A stretch of DNA of 64,000 nt, from NCBI GenBank assembly GCA_030015575.1, contig JASDDO010000004.1:321354654-321418653 (forward strand). The letters are read 5' to 3'. Origin of the DNA: Agapanthus africanus (taxonomy: Eukaryota; Streptophyta; Magnoliopsida; Asparagales; Amaryllidaceae). The notes beneath the pieces were generated by a model that was not told the origin of the DNA, made no database searches, and saw only the letters and a program-made list of their open reading frames with translations. Below, piece after piece: positions 11,253-24,397 of the stretch; the stretch's first letter is position 1; every line of letters begins with the position of its first letter. The translations under genes were made by a program, and so were the position numbers.

Positions 11253-12306
11253 GACGGTAGCGTATTTTCTTTCTTGTTATTCGGGTTAATATTCTTTTTG
11301 TATATATTTATAAAAAAAAAGTCTTTTGTTGTTTTTTTGGATAATTTTTGTGGGCAAGTGTGCAGATTTTTGCTGATTTGCAAACTGCGATTGTGGGGAG
11401 CAAAGTGCACATTCAAAGTTAAGGTGATTGAAAAGTACAGTGCCAAAGATCCGGGTAGTTTGACCCGCGCAAGCGAACTTTTCAAGCTTACCGGATTTGA
11501 TTCAACGGGGGTTTCCTAACCCAAAAACTTAACGCTACGTACTTTACTAACACCTTCTTCTCAAATCCGACGTTTCCAATATACTATTCTTTGCAGGATT
11601 CTTTGCAAGTTCGTTAGCAAACGCTAAAAATTGACTAACCCGTATTTGTTGCAGCGCCGCGCTTAAACTAAAAAACGATTGTTTGATTCTTTATAGAATT
11701 TTTTGAATTGCGCATTGTATACATTAATACGGACTTAAGGGCAAGCGAACCCCACAACATACGGTAAAGGATTTCATCACCTTTTCCGTGGCCCACAAAT
11801 CACGAACTTGCGCATAACGTTTACCCGCACAAATTTAAAAGAAACTAGACTTTAAGCCTTAAGGACTTCGCGCTCACTAGGAGAAGTTAATTGTGTTTAG
11901 AACCTCGCTTAACGGTATATTGTTTACGGGGTGTCTAGGAAAGTGTTAAAGGCGCAACCGCCGAAAGAGAAAGGGTTATTTAATTAAGGAACTTCGCGAA
12001 AGCGTTGGACAACCTCCCCTTATCTCTGCACTTAACTGGCCTCGTGATCAGTGTATCTTGAGCCTGTTTCTCGACACAGTTTTACTTCGACAATCAAGTT
12101 CTGGAGCAGGTCTAGTTGACCTAGGTTAACCCTAGAACGATTAGGTGTGTGGTATTTTTTTGTGTCGTGATTGTTTTTTTTTTCCATATTCTTTTTTGTG
12201 TATACTTCATTCTTTTGTTAATATATAAAATAAAAAAAAATTAAAAAAATCACATCCTTTTTCCCCTCCTTTTCTCTGCCTTTCTTTCATTCTCTCTCTT
12301 CATATC
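11253..12306 (+). other. Leader of B unit 1
   Basis: This is a non-coding leader between PBS and ORF. 11974-12018 holds the conserved leader element (GGTTATTTAATTAAGG, then CTTCGCGAAAG, then AACCTCCCC) shared with A and C. It ends in a T-rich run and ATATCATGG, a reasonable start context for the ORF at 12307. The equivalent leader of unit 2 is 17353-18408. Confidence 0.6.
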
Positions 12307-13999
12307 ATGGGTACCCCACCACGCAAAACTCTTGCCGAACTTTGGTACCCACAACCAGACATAACTTTCTACGGTTCTTGTTTTGGTCGAACTTCGAACG
12401 ACCCCTCCATGCCAAAAATTTCTTTGAAAGATCGGATAGACGCGTCTAGGATGAACAACTGGACCCCGCAATCCACTTCGTACCAACCATTTCAAACATT
12501 CACCCCTTCTTACGTTGATACCCCTTTTGAAAGTCCAGTTGTAGCCACCAGACCCTTGTCTCTTGCTGAACGTATTGAACAATCCCGTAGCCGATCTTTC
12601 ACTCCTTTCACCACTTCAAATTCTCGGGATCAACAATTCCATTCACCTTCTTATCCCAATGTTGATCCCACTCCTGTCCAGCCATTCAATTCCTACCAAT
12701 CCTACCCTACTTTTGCACCTTCCCTACATTGCTTCAGAACCGCCATTTGGGAGTTTTCAGTATCCGAACAACTTTGAATCTTTTACTGAAACCCCTTCAC
12801 AACCTATGTCTAGTCTAGAGCGATCGTTGGAAGATTTTAGGGTGGCGTCAAGCCAACAGATGATGGATTTGAATGCGTCCATGGCCGCCCTCATGCAACC
12901 TAGTGACCCGGTAGCTAGTTTTCAACTAGCTCCAACTTTTTCAATATATGATGAGGCGGCAGGACAGGCTGTGAATTTGAGTGGAGAGAGTGAGATGTAC
13001 CCCCTTCCAAATCAAACCTACCCGTCTCAAATTGAATCCCACAACTCCTGTGTTGAAAGTCTATCAAATGTTCCAAATGAATTATCAGTTGAAGATAGAA
13101 TGTTTACTGAGTTGTGCGACTTTGTAGTGTTTGATTTGCCCGATTGTGAAGGGTCCCTTTTGAGTGAAACCATACCCAATCCTCTTAACCTCTACACCTC
13201 CACTCTAGAACCTGAATCGATTGATATCCATGCTTTTGTTGAGATGTCAGAGAATTGTGATTTTCACTTGATTAAGGATATTGACGCTGGGAATATTTTG
13301 GATGATGAACCCATAGATTTGACTAGGTTTTTCTCTCCAATTCATCATCCCGAGTCATTAAATGTTTTTCCCGAACTTCATATGCGTCTTGATATTGATG
13401 ATAAAGGCATGGATGAGCTTAACTTTGAGGAGAATTTTGAGGATATTTTTGAGGATGAAACAGTTCTAGATGATGAGTCGGATTTTCCAATTCATCCTGT
13501 TCCTTTCATTGACTGTGTACACCCACCCGAAACCTTAACCGATACCCTTCCTCAACCACTTCCCTCTATCCTTTCCATCGTTCCGACCTTGCAAGAACCC
13601 GTATCACTTACATTTCATATGTCTGGTTTACCAAGTTCGGCGTACCCATGGTTTCTCACGAATCTTGAGGGATTTGACCCCATTTCTCGACGGGTAAATA
13701 TATTAGCACAATCGCTTTTCACACATCGGTCATCACAAGTTGTGCTAATCTATTTACTCCATTTGCACCCTCAAGTTCGTATTCCACTTCTTTTTCCCTT
13801 CCGCCATTCTTCTTCTTCTGATATACCGAGACCGTATCCCGCTTCTATCTCCATACGGTCTCGCGTTTTCTCCATTTCTTATCTCTTCGCCTTCTTTCAC
13901 CAACCACTGCTTTACCATGATAAAATCTTTGAATGGTTGGTGTTAACTTTTGGCCTGTGTAAGGCCTTGTATAGATTGATACTGTTCCTTCCCCCCTAA
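12307..13999 (+). pseudogene. Unknown ORF of B unit 1, one frameshift
   Basis: The frame 12307-12777 (MGTPPRKTLAELW...) continues in the +1 frame to 13999. The natural join is near 12723, where one surplus C in CCTTCCCTAC separates YQSYPTFAPS from YIASEPPFGSF. Together they would give about 560 residues. The start resembles Athila Gag N-termini (RxTLxEL), but the Gag core, knuckle and protease are absent. The middle is Ser/Pro/Gln-rich with two LAERIEQS/LKDRIDAS-like blocks, the next part is strongly acidic (about 13250-13480), and the C-terminus carries DKIFEWLVLTFGLCKA, shared with element A. Function is unknown. Unit 2 has the same frameshift, so it predates the duplication. Confidence 0.6.
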
Positions 14000-15623
14000 T
14001 CCTGAACTTCAACGCTTAACAGTAGAAACACTGTTTTACTTAAGTTTGGGGGGAACACTTTTTTTGTATATATTTTTGTTTTTATTTTTGTATATAATTT
14101 GTTGTAGGGAGCGCCGGCAATTTTGACCCTCTTGGTATAGCCTGACAGTGAGGGCATTGTCAAGTTTAAGTTTGGGGGTGTGCTCGGTAAGCTTTCTTCT
14201 TTCGCATTCATTTTTATATTTTGCATCTGCATATTAAAATCTATAAAATCCATAAAAATCTGAAAATTTTCTAAAAACATAAAAACTTTTCTGTCAAGTT
14301 AACTAGTGGGAGGACTCAGATTCAACATTTCGACGGTTTTGTTTGATAAAATAAGAATAACTAAATCTTATGTTTAGATTTTGAAAACCTGAAAAATAAC
14401 TCTCCTTTGAAGTTAACTATAGATGATATACGTCTTTACATCACACTACACGTATCGTGAGTCTTGGAAATTAGAAGACAAGTCTTTTATGTTTAAAAAC
14501 TTTTAAACAGATAAATAATTTTCTGAGGATCAAATAGGTTTGTTCTGAAATAAGTAATGTCAAGAATAGTTTATGAAGTAAAGCGAATATGAAGGAATGT
14601 TATTGATGCCGTAATTGGAACTAAGTCTGTAAAATAACCCATCTGAAACTTGATTGGAATGATTACACACCAAACCCACTAAACACGTCTTTTATCCAAA
14701 AAAATAATTGAACTGCCAACTTTATCTCCGTTCGTATTAAATCATCTGATTTTCACGCCAAACTGTCTTTTTTTTTGGACCTGGGTAACTTGAGTAATTA
14801 AGTCCGCCGGGGTGTTTCTACACCTAATGCCCTAAAACCAACTGGTTTGGGTGCATTGGCCCAAAGCTCGCTAAGAAGCCTAGAAAGTCCAGATAAAAAC
14901 AAAGTCAAGCAAGTGTTCTCTCCGAGTTAAAATTCCTAACGGTTCTTTGTGTGAGAATAATCTTGATAAAAGACAGGCTTTTATAAAAAAATTTAACGGA
15001 GATATGAAGGTTTTATTCTATGATAAAGACTATTGCACGTTCACAGAGGTGTGTATGAAATGAAAACAAGAAAAAGGTGGAGTGAAGAATAAGACCTAGT
15101 TTCCTGTTATGGAAGATAGAAATTCTGAAGTTGAAACTTTACTGGAAAACGAAACTTGAAAAATGCTTAACTCTTTATAAAACTTATGTGATCCTTTTAA
15201 AATTGTTATCTGGGCTTTATTGTGTGACATAATGACTTTATTCGACCTTTCGGGAACTTAACGACACTATTTACACTGCACGTAAAGACATATAAAATCT
15301 GTAGTTAAATAAGAAGCGAGGTGTGAAAAATAAAGGTTCGATAGTCTAGACTTAGGATAATAGAATTGTTATTTTCTGAAACAAAACTTTAGGGGTTTGA
15401 ATCTTAGTTATTTTACAAAACTAGCTTGACTGGATTTTGTGGGTAGTATCCGCTGAAAACCCTCAGGAGACAACACTCCTCCTACTAGGGACACCTAGAG
15501 GTTTAACGGCTTGTTGCACATGCTCAGTGCAATCGCGTTCCCTGCGAAAGTGCGGTTAGGATTTTATTTTTTGTGAATAATTGGTTTTGCTCGGGACGAG
15601 CAAAAGTTAAGTTTGGGGGTATT
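14000..15623 (+). other. 3' non-coding region of B unit 1
   Basis: This is 1.6 kb without a supported gene. AAGTTTGGGGG tracts at about 14043 and 14169 resemble the true polypurine tract at 15609-15623 next to LTR 2. A CCCTAAAACCAACTGGTTTGG segment at about 14829 recurs in element A at about 25427. 15452-15545 is a conserved stem-loop module also present in A (35823-35925) and in unit 2 (21556-21650). Confidence 0.65.
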
Positions 15624-17332
15624 TGTTCATCACAGAATACTGCATTTTATACCGCCCATTCTTACGCTCGGTTGTTTATAGGTAGGTGCTTTTAATCCGT
15701 GTTTGTTACATATTTACAGGATACAGGTTCTCGGTTCTAAAACGGTGAAATTCATGGAAAACACGACAAAATCCGGGTTCCTGCCAACCACTGAGAAAAC
15801 ACGGTCTCCGCTCGTCATCCGTATGTTGCCAGATACCAGTTTAGGAAGACAAAATGTCAAATCAATGTCACCGTCATGCACAAGGCTCAATGGCAACAAC
15901 AAGTTCCAAGAAATCTACGCGGAGCTCGAGGCAATCATGACAAAAGACATCCACAAAAAGTCCACCTTTCCTCAACAGAAATTCTGGAAGAATTGTGAAT
16001 GTATTTTCAGAAAATACATATACCAGACAACAAAGGACAAGAAACCAGGGAAGCACAGAAAATCAGAGCCCCTAATCCCACTATAGGGCCGCGGATCCGC
16101 GGCCAATAGGGGGTATTGGCGGCGGATCCGCGGCCGTACGGCCTCGACAGAGTATCATCTTTTGGGGGCTGTCTGGTAATTTTGTCCATGGTCAGATGGT
16201 TGCCCTAGGGTTTCATTTCCCTGCCTATAAATACAGCAGAACTGAGCTTAACCAAGGGAGCTTTTCTTTAGCCTCTTTTTTGTAGTTTTGTTCTTCTTTC
16301 TTCTTCTTCTTCATTTTTTCTCCATGAAATTGTAGTGAGAGCTTTTGAGTGGAAGATTAATGAAGATGAGGGCTTTTTATCTTTCTTGTTAGTTTGCTCC
16401 CCCTTGAGATTCTTGCTTTCTCTTGCTCATTCAATCTCTTTATTGAGCTTGAATGGTTAAGGGTTAGTTATTGATCTCAAGGGTCGTATTTTCTCACGGG
16501 ACTAGTTCTTCACTTCACATGCGTTCTCTACCCTTCCCTTGATCTTGCAACCTCTTCATTGAGCTTGCAAGTTTAAGGGTTGGCTATTGAGCACATGCTT
16601 GGCTTGGGTTCTACTTCCGTGTTCTTTTTATTTGCTTATTTATTACTTGCATTTTTCATTCTTGCTTTTATTACTTGCAATTTTATTCATGCACTTTAAT
16701 ACTTGTATCTTTTCTTTTCTTTGTTCTTTTCTTTTTGTTCTCTTTTGTTCATTTTATGAATGTTGTAATTATTGTTGTTGTTAAGAATTAATACGGTATT
16801 GTAAGTTAACGTTTCTTTGCCAATTCCTTTTCCCATTATTTTCCATTTGAACTTCGCCCAAACCATACGCAAGCGCTCCGTTAGGCACCGTACCCTGACA
16901 AGGTAACGGTGATTCCTAACCGCGACCGGTTGCGTTCGGTTTGGCCGGATGCGAAAGCAAGAGACAAGAACGGAAGGACAAGGGTAAATAAGCCGGATTC
17001 CACGAATACCGTGCTTAAATCCCCTAATCCACGTTGTTGCCGATTGCTTAGCTTCAATTGGTCAAGACCCGGCTCAAAGGTTTTGAGTACGGATTTCTTA
17101 GCTTACAATCTCGTATCTTTTCTTAACAACCTTATACTTGCAGATAAACACATAGGTTAGACTGAACAAAACATACAGATTCTTTATTGACTCGTCTAAG
17201 ACAAGAAGGTAAGATAACACCATCTCCCTGTGGACCGACCCGTGCTCACCGGCTAGCTGCAAAGCGACACCGTCCTGATCGCGGTTACACTTAAATTCTT
17301 TGAACATCTGACACGCCATCGGCGTGCGATCA
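15624..17332 (+). mobile_element. LTR 2 of B (shared middle LTR)
   Basis: It is 1709 bp, starting TGTTCATC and ending GATCA, followed by a PBS. It serves as the 3' LTR of unit 1 and the 5' LTR of unit 2. It shares most LTR 1 differences with LTR 3 and has several private changes, including AGGATGCG to CGGATGCG type sites near 16940. Confidence 0.92.
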
Positions 17333-18408
17333 AATGGCGCCGTTGCCGGGAAGACGGTAGCGTATTTTCTTTCTTGTTATTCGGGTTAATATTCTTTTTG
17401 TATATATTTATAAAAAAAAAAGTCTTTTTGTTGTTTTTTTGGATAATTTTTGTGGGCAAGTGTGCAGATTTTTGCTGATTTGCAAACTGCGATTGTGGGG
17501 AGCAAAGTGCACATTCAAAGTTAAGGTGATTGAAATGTACAGTGCCAAAGATCCGGGTAGTTTGACCCGCGCAAGCGAACTTTTCAAGATTACCGGATTT
17601 GATTCAACGGGGGTTTCCTAACCCAAAAACTTAACGCTACGTACTTTACTAACACCTTCTTCTCAAATCCGACGCTTCCAATATACTATTCTTTGCAGGA
17701 TTCTTTGCAAGTTCGTTAGCAAACGCTAAAAATTGACTAACCCGTATTTGTTGCAGCGCCGCGCTTAAACTAAAAAACGATTGTTTGATTCTTTATAGAA
17801 TTTTTTGAATTGCGCATTGCAAACATTAATACGGACTTAAGGGCAAGCGAACCCCACAACATACGGTAAAGGATTTCATCACCTTTTCCGTGGCCCACAA
17901 ATCACGAACTTGCGCATAACGTTTACCCGCACAAATTTAAAAGAAACTAGACTTTAAGCCTTAAGGTCTTCGCGCTCACTAGGAGAAGTTAATTGTGTTT
18001 AGAACCTCGCTTAACGGTATATTGTTTACGGGGTGTCTAGGAAAGTGTTAAAGGCGCAACCGCCGAAAGAGAAAGGGTTATTTAATTAAGGAACTTCGCG
18101 AAAGCGTTGGACAACCTCCCCTTATCTCTGCACTTACCTGGCCTCGTGATCAGTGTATCTTGAGCCTGTTTCTCGACACAGTTTTACTTCGACAATCAAG
18201 TTCTGGAGCAGGTCTAGTTGACCTAGGTTAACCCTAGAACGATTAGGTGTGTGGTATTTTTTTGTGTCGTGATTGTTTTTTTTTTCCATATTCTTTTTTG
18301 TGTATACTTCATTCTTTTGTTAATATATAAAATAAAAAAAAATAAAAAAAATCACATCCTTTTTCCCCTCCTTTTCTCTGCCTTTCTTTCATTCTCTCTC
18401 TTCATATC

Positions 18409-20101
18409 ATGGGTACCCCACCACGCAAAACTCTTGCCGAACTTTGGTACCCACAACCAGACATAACTTTCTACGGTTCTTGTTTTGGTCGAATTTCGAA
18501 CGACCCCTCCATGCCAAAAATTTCTTTGAAAGATCGGATAGACGCGTCTAGGACGAACAACTGGACCCCGCAATCCACTTCGTACCAACCATTTCAAACA
18601 TTCACCCCTTCTTACGTTGATACCCCTTTTGAAAGTCCAGTTGTAGCCACCAGACCCTTGTCTCTTGCTGAACGTATTGAACAATCCCGTAGCCGATCTT
18701 TCACTCCTTTCACCACTTCAAATTCTCGGGATCAACAATTCCATTCACCTTCTTATCCCAATGTTGATCCCACTCCTGTCCAGCCATTCAATTCCTACCA
18801 ATCCTACCCTACTTTTGCACCTTCCCTACATTGCTTCAGAACCGCCATTTGGGAGTTTTCAGTATCCGAACAACTTTGAATCTTTTACTGAAACCCCTTC
18901 ACAACCTATATCTAGTCTAGAGCAATCGTTGGAAGATTTTAGGGTGGCGTCAAGCCAACAGATGATGGATTTGAATGCGTCCATGGCCGCCCTCATGCAA
19001 CCTAGTGACCCGGTAGCTAGTTTTCAACTAGCTCCAACTTTTTCAATATATGATGAGGCGGCAGGACAGGCTGTGAATTTGAGTGGAGAGAGTGAGATGT
19101 ACCCCCTTCCAAATCAAACCTACCCGTCTCAAATTGAATCCCACAACTCCTGTGTTGAAAGTCTATCAAATGTCCCAAATGAATTATCTGTTGAAGATAG
19201 AATGTTTACTGAGTTGTGCGACTTTGTAGTGTTTGATTTGCCCGATTGTGAAGGGTCCCTTTTGAGTGAAACCATACCCAATCCTCTTAACCTCTACACC
19301 TCCACTCTAGAACCTGAATCGATTGATATCCATGCTTTTGTTGAGATGTCAGAGAATTGTGATTTTCACTTGATTAAGGATATTGACGCTGGGAATATTT
19401 TGGATGATGAACCCATAGATTTGACTAGGTTTTTCTCTCAAATTCATCATCCCGAGTCATTAAATGTTTTTCCCGAACTTCATATGCATCTTGATATTGA
19501 TGATAAAGGCATGGATGAGCTTAACTTTGAGGAGAATTTTGAGGATATTTTTGAGGATGAAACAGTTCTAGATGATGAGTCGGATTTTCCAATTCATCCT
19601 GTTCCTTTCATTGACTGTGTACACCCTCCCGAAACCTTAACCGATACCCTTCCTCAACCACTTCCCTCTATCCTTTCCATCGTTCTGACCTTGCAAGAAC
19701 CCGTATCACTTACATTTCATATGTCTGGTTTACCAAGTTCGGCGTACCCATGGTTTCTCACGAATCTTGAGGGATTTGACCCCATTTCTCGACGGGTAAA
19801 TATATTAGCACAATCGCTTTTCACACATCGGTCATCACAAGTTGTGCTAATCTATTTACTCCATTTGCACCCTCAAGTTCGTATTCCACTTCTTTTTCCC
19901 TTCCGCCATTCTTCTTCTTCTGATATACCGAGACCGTATCCCGCTTCTATCTCCATACGGTCTCGCGTTTTCTCCATTTCTTACCTCTTCGCCTTCTTTC
20001 ACCAACCACTGCTTTACCATGATAAAATCTTTGAATGGTTGGTGTTAACTTTTGGCCTGTGTAAGGCCTTGTATAGATTGATACTGTTCCTTCCCCCCTA
20101 A
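18409..20101 (+). pseudogene. Unknown ORF of B unit 2, one frameshift
   Basis: This is the second copy of the B protein: 18409-18879 plus 18665-20101 in the +1 frame, with the same surplus-C frameshift near 18825. It is otherwise open and about 99 per cent identical to unit 1. Substitutions include R/H and P/Q changes in the acidic region. Keeping two long open halves after about one per cent divergence is compatible with youth and does not by itself show function. Confidence 0.6.
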
Positions 20102-21727
20102 TCCTGAACTTCAACGCTTAACAGTGGAAACACTGTTTTACTTAAGTTTGGGGGGGACACTTTTTTTGTATATATTTTTGTTTTCCTTTTTGTATATAAT
20201 TTGTTGTAGGGAGCGCCGGCAATTTTGACCCTCTTGGTATAGCCTGACAGTGAGGGCACTGTCAAGTTTAAGTTTGGGGGTGTGCTCGGTAAGCTTTCTT
20301 CTTTCGCATTCATTTGTATATTTTGCATCTGCATATTAAAATGCATAAAATCCATAAAAATCTGAAAATTTTCTAAAAACATAAAAACTTTTCTGTCAAG
20401 TTAGCTAGTGGGAGGACTCAGATTCAACATTTCGACGGTTTTGTTTGATAAAATAAGAATAACTAAATCTTATGTTTAGATTTTGAAAACCTGAAAAATA
20501 ACTCTCCTTTGAAGTTAACTATAGCTGATATACGTCTTTACATCACACTACACGTGTCGTGAGTCTTGGAAATTAGAAGACAAGTCTTTTATGTTTAAAA
20601 ACTTTTAAACAGATAAATAATTTTCTGAGGATCAAATAGGTTTGTTCTGAAATAAGTAATGTCAAGAATAGTTTATGAAGTAAAGCGAATATGAAGGAAT
20701 GTTATTGATGCCGTAATTGGAACTAAGTCTGAAAAATAACCCATCTGAAACTTGATTGGAATGATTACACACCAAACCCACTAAACACGTCTTTTATCCA
20801 AAAAAATAATTGTACTGCCAACTTTATCTCCGTTCGTATTAAATCATCTGATTTTCACGCCAAACTGTCTTTTGTTTTTGGACCTGGGTAACTTGAGTAA
20901 TTAAGTCCGCCGGGGTGTTTCTACACCTAATGCCCTAAAACCAACTGGTTTGGGTGCATTGGCCCAAAGCTCGCTAAGAAGCCTAGAAAGTCCAGATAAA
21001 AACAAAGTCAAGCAAGTGTTCTCTCCGAGTTAAAATTCCTAACGGTTCTTTGTGTGAGAATAATCTTGATAAAAGACAGGCTTTTATAAAAAAAATTTAA
21101 CGGAGATATGAAGGTTTTATTCTATGATAAAGACTATTGCACGTTCATAGAGGTGTGTATGAAATGAAAACAAGAAAAAGGTGGAGTGAAGAATAAGACC
21201 TAGTTTCCTGTTAGGGAAGATAGAAATTCTGAAGTTGAAACTTTACTGGAAAACGAAACTTGAAAAATGCTTAACTCTTTATAAAACTTATGTGATCCTT
21301 TTAAAATTGTTATCTGGGCTTTATTGTGTGACATAATGACTTTATTCGACCTTTCGGGAACTTAACGACACTATTTACACTGCACGTAAAGACATATAAA
21401 ATCTGTAGTTAAATAAGAAGCGAGGTGTGAAAAATAAAGGTTCGATAGTCTAGACTTAGGATAATAGAATTGTTATTTTCTGAAACAAAACTTTAGGGGT
21501 TTGAATCTTAGTTATTTTACAAAACTAGCTTGACTGGATTTTGTGGGTAGTATCCGCTGAAAACCCTCAGGAGACAACACTCCTCCTACTAGAGACACCT
21601 AGAGGTTTAACGGCTTGTTGCACATGCTCAGTGCAATCGCGTTCCCTGCGAAAGTGCGGTTAGGATTTTATTTTTTGTGAATAATTGGTTTTGCTCGGGA
21701 CGAGCAAAAGTTAAGTTTGGGGGTATT
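20102..21727 (+). other. 3' non-coding region of B unit 2
   Basis: It repeats 14000-15623 with small changes. It has AAGTTTGGGGG tracts at about 20144 and 20271, the stem-loop module at 21556-21650, and the terminal purine tract 21713-21727 next to LTR 3. No gene is seen. Confidence 0.65.
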
Positions 21728-23435
21728 TGTTCATCACAGAATACTGCATTTTATACCGCCCATTCTTACGCTCGGTTGTTTATAGGTAGGTGCTTTTAAT
21801 CCGTGTTTGTTACATATTTGCAGCATACAGGTTCTCGGTTCTAAAACGGTGAAATTCATGGAAAACACGACAAAATCCGGGTTCCTGCCAACCACTGAGA
21901 AAACACGGTCTCCGCTCGTCATCCGTATGTTGCCAGATACCAGTTTAGGAAGACAAAATGTCAAATCAATGTCACCTTCATGCACAAGGCTCAATGGCAA
22001 CAACAAGTTCCAAGAAATCTACGCGGAGCTCGAGGCAATCATGACAAAAGACATCCACAAAAAGTCCACCTTTCCTTAACAGAAATTCTGGAAGAATTGT
22101 GAATGTATTTTCAGAAAATACATATACCAGACAACAAAGGATAAGAAACCAGGGAAGCACAGAAAATCAGAGCCCCTAATCCCACTATAGGGCCGCGGAT
22201 CCGCGGCCAATAGGGGGTATTGGCGGCGGATCCGCGGCCGTACGGCCTCGACAGAGTCTCATCTTTTGGGGGCTGTCTGGTAATTTTGTCTATGGTCAGA
22301 TGGTTGCCCTAGGGTTTCATTTCCCTGCCTATAAATACAGCAGAACTGAGCTTAACCAAGGGAGCTTTTCTTTAGCCTCTTTTTTGTAGTTTTGTTCTTC
22401 TTTCTTCTTCTTCTTCATTCTTTCTCCATGAAATTGTAGTGAGAGCTTTTGAGTGGAAGATTAATGAAGATGAGGGCTTTTTATCTTTCTTGTTAGTTTG
22501 CTCCCTCTTGAGATTCTTTCTTTCTCTTGCTCATTCAATCTCTTTATTGAGCTTGAATGGTTAAGGGTTAGTTATTGATCTCAAGGGTCGTATTTTCTCA
22601 CGGGACTAGTTCTTCACTTCACATGCGTTCTCTACCCTTCCTTGATCTTGCAACCTCTTCATTGAGCTTGCAAGTTTAAGGGTTGGCTATTGAGCACATG
22701 CTTGGCTTGGGTTCTACTTCCGTGTTCTTTTTATTTGCTTATTTATTACTTGCATTTTTCATTCTTGCTTTTATTACTTGCAATTTTATTCATGCACTTT
22801 AATACTTGTATCTTTTCTTTTCTTTGTTCTTTTCTTTTTGTTCTCTTTTGTTCATTTTGTGAATGTTGTAATTATTGTTGTTGTTAAGAATTAATACGGT
22901 ATTGTAAGTTAACGTTTCTTTGACAATTCCTTTTCCCGTTATTTTCCATTTGAACTTCGCCCAAACCATACGCAAGCGCTCCGTTAGGCACCGTACCCTG
23001 ACAAGGTAACGGTGATTCCTAACCGCGACCGGTTGCGTTCGGTTTAGCCGGAGGCGAAAGCAAGAGACAAGAACGGAAGGACAATAGTAAATAAGCCCGA
23101 TTCCACGAATACCGCGCTTAAATCCCCTAATCCACGTTGTTGCCGATTGCTTAGCTTCAATTGGTCAAGACTCTGCTCAAAGGTTTTGAGTACGGATTTC
23201 TTAGCTTACAATCTCGTATCTTTTCTTAACAACCTTATACTTGCAGATAAACACATAGGTTAGACTGAACAAAACATACAGATTCTTTATTGACTCGTCT
23301 AAGACAAGAAGGTAAGATAACACCATCTCCCTGTGGACCGACCCGTGCTCACCGGCTAGCTGCAAAGCGACACCGTCCTGATCGCGGTTACACTTAAATT
23401 CTTTGAACATCCGACACGCCATCGGCGTGCGATCA
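21728..23435 (+). mobile_element. LTR 3 of B (terminal)
   Basis: It is 1708 bp with one base deleted near 22640 relative to LTR 1 and 2. It ends GATCA at 23435 and is followed at once by TGGAC and the continuing gag frame of element A. Confidence 0.92.
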
Positions 23436-24397
23436 TGGACCCAACGCTTATTGCTAAAGCATCTTATCCTAATCGGTTAAGGGTTAACACATCGAGTCCA
23501 CATATGAAGAAGATTATGGACATTTTAAAGCAAGTTAACATCAACATCCCTCTCCTAGATGCCATCCAACAAGTTCCGTCCTATGCGAAAACTCTTAAGA
23601 ACTTGTGCACTAGGAAGAGGAAGACTCAAGTGCCCAAGAAGATTTTTATGGCAAAGACAGTAGACACAGCTTTCCCCCAACAAGTACCGAGAAAACGTAA
23701 GGACCCTGGCTGTCCTAATATTTCTATTTCTATTGGGGGAAAACACATCAACCGTGCTCTACTAGACCTTGGCGCTAGTGTTAACTTGCTTCCATACTTG
23801 GTTTATGAGCAACTAAGAATCAGAGAGTTGAAACCAGCCGATTGCACTCACCAGATGGCTGACCGATCAATCACCAAACCTAGGGGTGAACTGGAGGATG
23901 TGTTAATAAAAATCGGGGAATTTATATTCTCTGTGGACTTTATTGTAATTGATACACAGCCTGTAGCGAACCCACGGAATCAAATTCCGGTGATTTTAGG
24001 TCGCCCCTTTTTGGCCACTTCCAATGCTATCATCAACTGTCGTAACGGTTCTATGACCCTATCCTTCGGGAATTGGTCAATAGAACTGAACATTTACAAG
24101 TTAGGAAGTGTACCCTCCGAACCTACTGCTCATGTCTGTTCTGTCGACTTAATGGATGTCGACAGCAGCGAATTTGATGATCCTCCTGATATTGACACTT
24201 TTCATACGTTATTGTTTAACCCTACCATGTATCATACACATACGGACTCTTCCACCGAGTTGTCCGGGTCAACAATTAATTCCGATTATGAACTGTTCTT
24301 AGAGTCTGAAGATCAACCCGCACTTTGTGATGACATTATTCATCGGGTATTAATGGAACTTTTGAGGAGATCTTCGCTGATGAACTCGCATTTTTGA
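23436..24397 (+). pseudogene. Athila gag C-terminus and protease (element A)
   Basis: This continues the frame interrupted at 9523; the ATG at 23435 is formed by the LTR end plus the target duplication and is not a native start. The first part (MKKIMDILKQVNINIPLLDAI, YAKTLKNLCTRKRK) is the conserved C-terminal Gag segment of Athila elements. The protease follows, with catalytic LLDLGASVNLLPY at about 23761-23799 and the later ILGRPFLATSNA at about 23994. The active-site triplet is D-L-G, usual for Athila rather than D-T/S-G. After the protease the frame becomes acidic and ends at 24395-24397. No reverse transcriptase follows. The part is intact by itself, but the protein is broken by the 8963 stop and by B. 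Confidence 0.88.

Larger units (their letters stand above)
9524..23435 (+). mobile_element. Three-LTR tandem of non-autonomous Athila relative B
   Basis: The order is LTR-internal-LTR-internal-LTR with periods of 6100 and 6104 bp. LTRs start TGTTCATCAC and end GTGCGATCA. Each internal region (11233-15623 and 17333-21727, about 4.39 kb) has a tRNA-Asp type PBS, one long frameshifted ORF, a long non-coding 3' part and a purine tract before the next LTR. No Gag core, protease, reverse transcriptase or integrase is visible. One pair of TGGAC duplications flanks the block, so the tandem most likely arose at this site by unequal recombination between LTRs. The two units differ by roughly one per cent by eye. 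Confidence 0.93.

Noticed and set aside
23435-23437. ATG at 23435 as the start of a new gene
   Set aside because: It is made by the last base of LTR 3 plus the target duplication. The frame is the continuation of A gag.
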